DNA of 14,055 nucleotides, from contig DIYM01000061.1 in NCBI GenBank assembly GCA_002429045.1, forward strand, positions 1 to 14,055, read 5' to 3'. The notes under the pieces were generated by a model. That model had not been told where the DNA came from. It saw only the letters and a list, made by a program, of their open reading frames with translations, and searched no databases. Each line of letters starts with the position of its first letter. Position 1 is the first letter of the stretch. The position numbers and the translations under genes are program-made. Source of the stretch: Phycisphaerales bacterium UBA6054 (lineage in GTDB: Bacteria; Planctomycetota; Phycisphaerae; Phycisphaerales; UBA1924). Of this stretch, positions 5,932 through 12,036 are shown in pieces.

Positions 5932-8349
5932 ATGCGTCAGAACCCGATCCACCGTTGCGTGCTCGGCGGCACCGCCGCTTTGTTGCTCGTCAGCGGCTCC
6001 GCCGCCCCCGCGACCGCCTCGGATGACCAACGCCCGGGCCCGGACGCCCAAGCCTCCGTGGGGGGTCTGCTCTCGGCGGGCGCGGTCAACCGGATCACGT
6101 CCTCCCTGAACGTGCAGCCCGGCGATCAGGGCCTGTTCGCCGGTGCCCGCCCGGTGCGGTTCACCGAGGTCCCGGGGGATCGCGAGTTCACGGGCGAACT
6201 CATCGCGCGGGCCAAGCGCCCCAGCGCACTGCGGGCGATGTCACGCGTGGCGCCGCTGACGAGCAAGCGGAGTTCGTTCGCCCAAGAGGTGGTCATCAAG
6301 GTCCCCGCGGGCATGTCCGAGGGAGAACTGGCCGGGGCCCTGATGGCGACCGGAGAGTACGAACTCGTCGAGCCCAACTGGCGCGTGTTCCAACTCGCGA
6401 CCGTCCCCAATGACCCCCAGTACGGCTCGTCGTGGCAGCACACCCGGCTGCAATCGGCCCTTGCGTGGGACATCATCACCGGGTCGCCCGACGTGATCAT
6501 CGCGATCTGCGATTCGGGCGTGGACTCGGACCACCCGGACCTCGCGGCCGCGTTGGTGAGCGGGTACAACTCGGTCGACAACCTCAGCGAAGCCGACGGC
6601 GGGAGCACCGAGGACCTCAACGGTCACGGGACGTTCGTCGCCGGCTGCGCCGCGGCGATCGGGAACAACGGCACCGGCGTGACCGGCGTGGGCTGGGACT
6701 TCGGGGTGATGCCCATCAGGGTCTCGAACCGCACTTCGGGCAACGCCAACACGTTCGACATCCACGAGGGCGCCCGCTGGGCCGCGGCCAACGGCGCGCA
6801 GGTCGTCAACGCGTCGTACTCGGGGGCGACCAGCGGATCGAACAACGCCGTGGCCCGCGACGTCAAGGCGCTCGGCGGGATCCTGCTGTGGTCGTCGGGC
6901 AACGACGGACAGAACATCACCAACGGCAACCTGCCCGACCTGACGATCGTCGGATCGACCAGCTCCAACGACTTCCGCTCGGGCTTTAGCAACTACGGCA
7001 ACGCGCTCGACATCGTCGCTCCGGGCGCGAGCGTCCGCTCCACACGCCGGGGCGGGGGTTACGGGCCCGGCTCCGGCACCAGCTACGCCAGCCCCATCGC
7101 GGCCGGCGTCGCGGGGATGATCTTCGCCACCAACGACCAGCTCTCGCCCGAGGACGTCCAGGACATCCTGTATTCCTCGGCCGACGACCGCGGCGCGCCG
7201 GGGTTTGACAACTTCTACGGCCACGGGCGTGTGAACACCTTCAACGCCGTCATGATGGCGGGCACGTACGTGCCTCGCGTCCCGCTGCCGCTGGCGCAGG
7301 ACTTCGAATCGTCGGCGTGGCTCGATTCGTTCACGACCGCGGGCGGCAGCGTGGGCACCGTCGCCGACGCCGGGGCGCCTTCGGGCGGTTCCGTGCTGGC
7401 GCTCGACGCGGGTGAGTCCCTCGAGTCCGCCCCGCTGGCGGGGCGTGCCTCCCTGAACAGTGACTACGCCGTGAGCTTCTCGGCACGCGTCGACGGCGTC
7501 CCGGCGTTCGAGACGCTGCTCGTCGAGTATCAGCAGGAGTCCGGCGCCTGGGTGACGGTCTTCGAGGCGGTCTCCCCGGGCGGCGACAACGGGTACGTCG
7601 AGTTCGACGGCTTCCTGCCCGCGGGCTTCGCGTTCCACGGCTCAAAGGTCCGCCTGACCGCGAACAACTCGGCGGGCACCTGGCTGGTCGATGATCTGAC
7701 GATCGACGAAGGGCGGACCGAAGCGGTCCTGCCGTTCGCCGATGGCTTCGGGACCGGCTCGCTCGACAGCCGCAACTGGGACGCATTGACCAACGGCTCG
7801 ATCGATATCGTGTCGTCGGACTTCGTCGCGGCGCTCGGGAACGACGGGCGCCTGGAGACCGCTCCCCTGCCCTTGATCGATCTCCTGGCGATCGATCAGT
7901 GGGCGTGGTTCGTCCTGTCCGGCAGCGGCCTGGGCACGGGCGATGTTCTGAACATCGAGTACCGCACCGAACTGATCGGCTGGACCAGCCTGGACCTGGT
8001 CGACATCTCCGGCATCGGAAGCGTCGAGCGGGGCTTCGAGTACAAGCTCCCGCTGACCGCGATCGGGGCGTCGGAGTTCCGGCTCCGCGTCAACGCCTCG
8101 ACAGGCGGCGGGCAGGTGTTCGTCGATGATGTCAACATCGGCACCGAGCGCCTGCCCGATCTGAACCCCGGCTGCTCGGTGGCGGACGTTGCCGAGCCGT
8201 TCGGGGTGATCAACTTCTTCGATATCTCGGCGTTCATCGGGCTGTTCAACGCGGGCGACGACGCGGCGGACCTCGCCGCCCCGTTCGGCACGCTGAACTT
8301 CTTCGACATCTCCGAGTACATCGCCCAGTTCAACGCGGGCTGCCCGTAA
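5932..8349 (+). CDS. Secreted subtilisin-family (S8) serine protease with dockerin-like tail
   Basis: The product has 805 residues and should hydrolyse proteins outside the cytoplasm. The signal peptide is residues 1-29 (hydrophobic TAALLLVSGS, then PATA before Ser30). Residues about 30-158 are a propeptide ending in an I9-like stretch (VVIKVPAGMSEGELAGAL, YELVEPNWRV). The catalytic domain, about 159-443, opens with PNDPQYGSSWQH and carries Asp194 (CDSGVD), His232 (NGHGTFVAG), oxyanion Asn324 (SSGNDG) and Ser384 (GTSYASPIAAG), so it looks active. Two beta-sandwich-like segments follow (about 451-596 and 597-744), each opening with a D(F/G)-rich line like many exoprotein jelly rolls. The tail, Cys748 to Cys804, has two NFFDIS half-repeats and ends FNAGCP. 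The ATG at 5932 is chosen because GGAGG lies 8 bases upstream and the signal peptide starts there; the frame is open to 5638 but the extra part is arginine-rich and has no ribosome site. Confidence 0.93.
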   Translation: MRQNPIHRCVLGGTAALLLVSGSAAPATASDDQRPGPDAQASVGGLLSAGAVNRITSSLNVQPGDQGLFAGARPVRFTEVPGDREFTGELIARAKRPSALRAMSRVAPLTSKRSSFAQEVVIKVPAGMSEGELAGALMATGEYELVEPNWRVFQLATVPNDPQYGSSWQHTRLQSALAWDIITGSPDVIIAICDSGVDSDHPDLAAALVSGYNSVDNLSEADGGSTEDLNGHGTFVAGCAAAIGNNGTGVTGVGWDFGVMPIRVSNRTSGNANTFDIHEGARWAAANGAQVVNASYSGATSGSNNAVARDVKALGGILLWSSGNDGQNITNGNLPDLTIVGSTSSNDFRSGFSNYGNALDIVAPGASVRSTRRGGGYGPGSGTSYASPIAAGVAGMIFATNDQLSPEDVQDILYSSADDRGAPGFDNFYGHGRVNTFNAVMMAGTYVPRVPLPLAQDFESSAWLDSFTTAGGSVGTVADAGAPSGGSVLALDAGESLESAPLAGRASLNSDYAVSFSARVDGVPAFETLLVEYQQESGAWVTVFEAVSPGGDNGYVEFDGFLPAGFAFHGSKVRLTANNSAGTWLVDDLTIDEGRTEAVLPFADGFGTGSLDSRNWDALTNGSIDIVSSDFVAALGNDGRLETAPLPLIDLLAIDQWAWFVLSGSGLGTGDVLNIEYRTELIGWTSLDLVDISGIGSVERGFEYKLPLTAIGASEFRLRVNASTGGGQVFVDDVNIGTERLPDLNPGCSVADVAEPFGVINFFDISAFIGLFNAGDDAADLAAPFGTLNFFDISEYIAQFNAGCP

Positions 8350-8377
8350 GCCGCGTGAAGCCGGCACGCTTCCAGCC

Positions 8378-8408
8378 AACCCCGGGCACAGGGCCCGGGG
8401 TTGTTTCT
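8378..8408 (+). terminator. Terminator between convergent genes
   Basis: A perfect 10-bp stem (AACCCCGGGC at 8378-8387, GCCCGGGGTT at 8393-8402) with loop ACAGG is followed by GTTTCT. It begins 28 bases after the protease stop and lies 20 bases beyond the stop of the convergent beta-helix gene. It should end the plus-strand transcript and may act on the minus-strand one, where no T-tract follows. Confidence 0.8.
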
Positions 8409-8427
8409 GCGCCCGGGCGATCGGATC

Positions 8428-10413
8428 TCAGCAGCCGTCGGCGAAGCGTGCGAGGAACGCCGCGATGTCGAAGAAATCGAACGACCCTTGAGGCTCGGCG
8501 AAGTCCGCGCCAGCAAGCCCCTGCTGCCACGCTTGGAGGAAGCCGGACACATCGAAGAAGTTCAGCGTGCCCGTCGGCTGCGCGAAGTCCGTTGTGCAGG
8601 TCTCGGTCATGCCGATGTCCGGCATGCCGATCGCGCGCGGGTTCCCGGAGAAGTCCGTCAAGATCGGACGCCCCTGCTCATCGACACTCCCCGACGGATC
8701 ACCAGCGTCCAGGCAGGGGCTCAGCGGCAGGACCGGCAACGAATCGGCGAGCGGGAAGACGAAACCCGTGAACACCGGGTCGGCCGGCTCGAGCGGGGTG
8801 CCCGCCCGGTCCCCCGGGCCGGACAGGGCGGCCGAACCGTCCACGTCCAGATTCCAACCGGTTGAGTCGATCGACAATCCCGCGACCGTCGAGCCGGTTG
8901 GCGACGCACGGACCACGCAGTGCGACATCCCGAGCGTGCCAAGGTTGTTCACGAGCGAGCCGGACTCCCCGGTGTTCTCGAGCAGGTTGCAATGGACCAG
9001 GTAGGCATCGCCCGTGTTGAACAGAGCCCCGCCCCGCCGGCTGCGGAATCCGTTGTACGAGATGAAGCTGTTGATCGCGACGAACGAGCCGGCGTTGTAG
9101 ACCCCACCGCCCTCGCCGGCGCCATCGCCGGTGAACCGTCCGGAGACCACGCGGGAAGCGTCGAGACGCGTGGTGCCGAGATTGACGATGTTCGCGCCGC
9201 GCTCGGTGACGAAGCCGTCGTGGATCGTCGATCGCGACACGTTCAGAGAGGCGCCCGGTCCGACGAAGATGCTGCCGGCGCTCAGGCCCGCTTCGTTGTC
9301 TTCGATGCGTGAGTCGGCGATCTGGAGTGTGCCGCCTTCGTCGATGTAAGCCGACCCGCCGCGTTCGAAGGCGATCTCGTAGCGTGAAAGCACACGATGG
9401 AGAGAGACATCGCCGGCGATCCACAGCGAGGCCCCATCTCGGGCAGAGTTTGACTCCGTTGTGGTGCCGGTGATCGTGGCCGCGGCGTGCAGCGCCATGG
9501 CGCCTCCGGAGTCTGCGGAGCAGAACTTGAACAGCAGAAACTCGGCGTCCATCGGGCCGGCGTCGGGTGCGAGGAAGAGGCCCCCGCCCGAGCCGGAGGC
9601 CCTGCTTCGAACGAACTCGGCTGGGAACACATCGGATCGCCCACGGATGTCGACCGTTCCGCTCGCGTGGATCCCGCCGCCGTTCCGACCGGCCTCGCAC
9701 CGACTCATGTGGAGTTGCCTCCGATCGATGACAAGGCTGCCCGCGACCCGGATCCCGCCGCCGTCGCCTTCGGCGTAGCACTCCACCACGCTGAAGCCCG
9801 GGTCGGTCTCGAAGGGGAGGAGAAGGTCGCCGCCGGCATCGATCCCGCCGCCGTGCGCCTCCGGGCCGCCGGTCGCCGAGCACTGTTGCACGGCACCTCC
9901 CGCCACGAACTCGACGATCGAACCGGCGACGCTTCTGATCCCGCCGCCCGTCTCCACACCCATCACGCCCGGGACGGCGGTGCCCCCGGAGACCCTGATC
10001 CGGTCCAGCCTCAGCAGGACCGGCCCGACGACATCGAACACGCGATCGCCGAGACCGGACGCGTCGACGGTGGCGCCCGATGCCGACCGGACGATCGTGT
10101 TGCGACGCACATCGAGATCGCCCGCCGCCGCGAACTGCTCGGCGTGCCCCCGGACCGTGAGCGCGTAGGTCCTCCCGGCGTTCAGTTCGACCGCGTAGGT
10201 CCCGCCGGCGGGGAGGGTGTTGATGTGCTGGATCGCGGATCGGAGCGATACCTGGTCGCCGGGTGTGAGCGGGTCCGAATCGGGCCCCAGGCTCGCGTTC
10301 ACGGCAGGCGCATCGTCGGCTCGGTTGACCGCGATCGGGTCTCCGCCCCGGGCGGACGACGCGAGCCCGATCATCGCTGCCCCGAAACCGATGACGGTCT
10401 TTGTGTTCTTCAT
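8428..10413 (-). CDS. Secreted CSLREAI/parallel beta-helix protein with dockerin-like tail
   Basis: The product has 661 residues. A signal peptide (Met-Lys-Asn-Thr-Lys, then VIGFGAAMIGLAS, cleavage near residues 21-23) exports it. Residues about 30-145 match the CSLREAI module found at the start of bacterial repeat-rich surface proteins: VSLRSAIQHIN (55-65), NAGRTYALTV, DLDVRRNTIV. Here the usual Cys is Val and the usual Glu is Ser. Residues about 150-500 form a right-handed beta-helix with recurring GGGI/GGGL turns (156, 188, 218, 245, 276, 435). The end of the helix (LSPCLDAGDP, then GRPILTDFSGNPRAIGMPDIGM) resembles the choice-of-anchor Q region of surface proteins. The tail, Cys606 to Cys661, has two FFD[IV] half-repeats and ends ADGC. 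The ATG at 10413 has GAGGAG 10 bases upstream. It may bind polysaccharide or act in adhesion; no catalytic motif is evident. It follows rho by 112 bases. Confidence 0.85.
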   Translation of the reverse strand: MKNTKTVIGFGAAMIGLASSARGGDPIAVNRADDAPAVNASLGPDSDPLTPGDQVSLRSAIQHINTLPAGGTYAVELNAGRTYALTVRGHAEQFAAAGDLDVRRNTIVRSASGATVDASGLGDRVFDVVGPVLLRLDRIRVSGGTAVPGVMGVETGGGIRSVAGSIVEFVAGGAVQQCSATGGPEAHGGGIDAGGDLLLPFETDPGFSVVECYAEGDGGGIRVAGSLVIDRRQLHMSRCEAGRNGGGIHASGTVDIRGRSDVFPAEFVRSRASGSGGGLFLAPDAGPMDAEFLLFKFCSADSGGAMALHAAATITGTTTESNSARDGASLWIAGDVSLHRVLSRYEIAFERGGSAYIDEGGTLQIADSRIEDNEAGLSAGSIFVGPGASLNVSRSTIHDGFVTERGANIVNLGTTRLDASRVVSGRFTGDGAGEGGGVYNAGSFVAINSFISYNGFRSRRGGALFNTGDAYLVHCNLLENTGESGSLVNNLGTLGMSHCVVRASPTGSTVAGLSIDSTGWNLDVDGSAALSGPGDRAGTPLEPADPVFTGFVFPLADSLPVLPLSPCLDAGDPSGSVDEQGRPILTDFSGNPRAIGMPDIGMTETCTTDFAQPTGTLNFFDVSGFLQAWQQGLAGADFAEPQGSFDFFDIAAFLARFADGC

Positions 10414-10438
10414 CGCGGCGTGGCTCCTCGTGGGTGTT

Positions 10439-10452
10439 CGGTGCGCGCACCG
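10439..10452. repeat. 14-bp perfect palindrome upstream of the beta-helix gene
   Basis: CGGTGCGCGCACCG is self-complementary and lies 26 bases upstream of the ATG at 10413, in the 112-base gap after rho. A second, imperfect GCGCAC/GTGCGG dyad lies next to it (about 10460-10474). They could be an operator or simply GC-rich hairpins. I see no convincing promoter in the gap, so read-through from rho is possible. Confidence 0.4.
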
Positions 10453-10525
10453 GTCGCGCCGCACGCTGTGCGCATCGGCACGGAGGCCGTCGCGTCGTGA
10501 GAGAATGCCGGGGGTGCGCCGCCTC

Positions 10526-11731
10526 TCAGCCCGCCGAGCCGACGAGTTGGGCGTTGGTCTCGAACCGCTTCAGGGCGGTGAGGAGTTGCTCGACCTGCAC
10601 CGGCGGGGGCATCTGGAGCATCCGGCGTCGCAGGGCGGTGATCGTCTTGAACGACTGATCGTCCATCAGCTTCTCGTCCTTGCGCGTTCCCGATGCGGCG
10701 AGGTTGATCGCGGGGAATAGGCGCTTCTCGGCGATCTTGCGGTCGAGGATCAGCTCCATGTTGCCCGTGCCCTTGAACTCCTCGAAGATGAGCTGATCGC
10801 CCTGGCTTCCAGTGTCCACCAGGCAGGTCGCGATCATCGTGAGGCTGCCGGCTTCCTCGGTGTTGCGTGCGGCGCCGAAGATCTGCTTGGGGATCTCGAG
10901 CGCTTTGCTGTCGATGCCGCCGGACATGGTGCGACCGGAGTTCGCGTGCTTGTTCGAGCGGTTGAACGCCCGCCCGAGCCTGGTGAGCGAGTCGAGCACG
11001 ACGACGACATGCTCGCCCGCTTCGACCATCGCCTTGCAGCGCTCCATGGTCGCGATCGAGATGTCAATGTGCCGCTTGACCTCGTGGTCGTTCGACGACG
11101 CGACCACCTCGGCCTGCCCAGGCTTCCAGGGCTTGTCCCACTCGGCTTTCCCCTCTCGCTGGTCGAGGTTGCCGCAGAGGAACCGGGTGAAGTCGGTGAC
11201 CTCCTCGGGGCGTTCATCGACGAGCAGGGCGATGAGATGGACGTCGGGGTGGTTGACCAGGATGCCGGTGGCGATGTCCTTGAGCAGCGTGGTCTTGCCG
11301 CCCTTGGGGGGGGCGACGATCAGCCCGCGCTGCCCGCGACCGATCGGGCAGAACAGATCGATCAGGCGGCAGCTCGGCGCGCAGCCCGGGTGCTCGAGCG
11401 TGAGCCTCGGCTCCGGATCGATCGAGGTGAGATCCGCGAACGATTTGCGGCTCGCGAACTCCTCGGGGGGGACGCCCTCGATCTCGATGAACCGTTCGAC
11501 CACCGGGCGGGGCTTGCGCGGCTTGCCCTTGCGACGCCGCCGGGGCATCTTCTCGATGACCTCGACCTCGACGCGCAGCCCGGAGCGCAGCGGCAACTCC
11601 TGGCCGAACTGTTCGGGCACGAAGGGGTCGTCTGGGGCTTCGAGCACACGGTTCGCGTCGCCCATCTGACGGACGCGTCCCTCGGTGCGCTCCGGCCATT
11701 CAAGGATGCCGGTGAGCGTCTTGCTTGACAT
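10526..11731 (-). CDS. rho: Transcription termination factor Rho, atypical
   Basis: Rho is a hexameric RNA-dependent ATPase that ends transcription. This 401-residue protein has Walker A APPKGGKTT (140-148), catalytic Glu in DERPEEVTD (172-180), Walker B VVVVLDSLTRLGRAFN (242-257), Q-loop region GRTMSGGIDSKAL (266-278), and the R-loop and arginine-finger region KGTGNMELILDRKIAEKR (320-337). The N-terminal helix bundle of E. coli Rho is missing, and an in-frame TGA upstream with no other ATG or GTG between rules out a longer ATG- or GTG-started form. The OB-like RNA-binding domain remains (about 6-60), but the FGFLR motif is replaced by EGRVR, and a very basic linker follows (KMPRRRRKGKPRKPR, 61-75). 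Compared with E. coli, residues about 186-207 form an insertion of roughly 20. No strong ribosome binding site precedes the ATG at 11731. Identity is certain; how the changes affect RNA binding is not. Confidence 0.96.
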   Translation of the reverse strand: MSSKTLTGILEWPERTEGRVRQMGDANRVLEAPDDPFVPEQFGQELPLRSGLRVEVEVIEKMPRRRRKGKPRKPRPVVERFIEIEGVPPEEFASRKSFADLTSIDPEPRLTLEHPGCAPSCRLIDLFCPIGRGQRGLIVAPPKGGKTTLLKDIATGILVNHPDVHLIALLVDERPEEVTDFTRFLCGNLDQREGKAEWDKPWKPGQAEVVASSNDHEVKRHIDISIATMERCKAMVEAGEHVVVVLDSLTRLGRAFNRSNKHANSGRTMSGGIDSKALEIPKQIFGAARNTEEAGSLTMIATCLVDTGSQGDQLIFEEFKGTGNMELILDRKIAEKRLFPAINLAASGTRKDEKLMDDQSFKTITALRRRMLQMPPPVQVEQLLTALKRFETNAQLVGSAG

Positions 11732-11845
11732 GCGGTTGTCGGTTCGCCCCGGGTCGGACCGCTCGGCTCACACGCCCAGCGAAACCTTCCCGGATCGGAT
11801 GTGGAGAGATCGGCGGTCCGCCGAGATCCCCCCGGATCTGCCCTA

Positions 11846-11875
11846 ATAGTCGGCACGCTGCACCCCCGAGGTCAA
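11846..11875 (-). promoter_or_regulatory. rho: Probable rho promoter
   Basis: On the minus strand -35 TTGACC (complement of 11870-11875) and GACTAT (11846-11851) are 18 bases apart. The -10 keeps A at position 2, A at 5 and T at 6. The same TTGACC hexamer appears in the candidate tRNA-Thr promoter. Start would be near 11839. Confidence 0.42.
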
Positions 11876-11945
11876 GGCATGGGCCAAAGTCCGATCAGAT
11901 CGCCCTCCCGACTCCGGTTGGCCCGGACGGGGCCGGGCGGGTTGT

Positions 11946-11959
11946 CGGGCGATCGCCCG
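11946..11959. repeat. 14-bp palindrome upstream of enzyme I promoter
   Basis: CGGGCGATCGCCCG is a perfect palindrome ending two bases before the candidate -35 of the enzyme I gene. Its position suits an activator or repressor site. It contains GCGATCGC, which by itself can recur by chance in GC-rich DNA. Confidence 0.4.
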
Positions 11960-11961
11960 GG

Positions 11962-11991
11962 CTGAACCGCTCGGAGAAATCCCCCTACGAT
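11962..11991 (+). promoter_or_regulatory. Probable promoter of the enzyme I gene
   Basis: CTGAAC (11962-11967) and TACGAT (11986-11991, four of six -10 bases, with the key A and T) are 18 bases apart. Transcription would begin near 11998, which would exclude translation starts upstream of that point and leave a leader of about 40 bases to the TTG at 12037. Confidence 0.4.
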
Positions 11992-12020
11992 GCCTTCTTG
12001 CGGGCCCGTCCCGCGGTGCA

Positions 12021-12028
12021 TGAGGAAA
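12021..12028 (+). promoter_or_regulatory. Ribosome binding site deciding the enzyme I start
   Basis: TGAGGAAA lies about 10 bases before TTG at 12037. No comparable purine-rich site precedes the in-frame GTG at 12016 or TTG at 11998, so this site favours the TTG at 12037. Confidence 0.5.
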
Positions 12029-12036
12029 CGCTCGGC

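Larger units (their letters stand above)
11732..12036. other. Divergent regulatory region between rho and enzyme I
   Basis: These 305 bases contain no gene. They hold a minus-strand promoter candidate (11846-11875), a plus-strand one (11962-11991), and a TCGGCGG-T-CCGCCGA dyad (11810-11824) in the expected rho leader. There is also a 14-bp palindrome (11946-11959), and an AG-rich ribosome site just before the enzyme I start. The rho leader would be about 108 bases, long enough for the autoregulation known for rho in other bacteria, though no specific signal is recognised. Confidence 0.6.

Noticed and set aside
6241..7638. Minus-strand 465-codon open frame opposite the protease
   Set aside because: The opposite strand encodes an intact S8 catalytic triad; this frame has only biased composition.
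8699..10450. Second minus-strand frame of 583 codons overlapping the beta-helix gene
   Set aside because: It is an alternative frame of the same DNA, extremely Arg-rich, while the chosen frame has a signal peptide, beta-helix turns and a dockerin-like tail.
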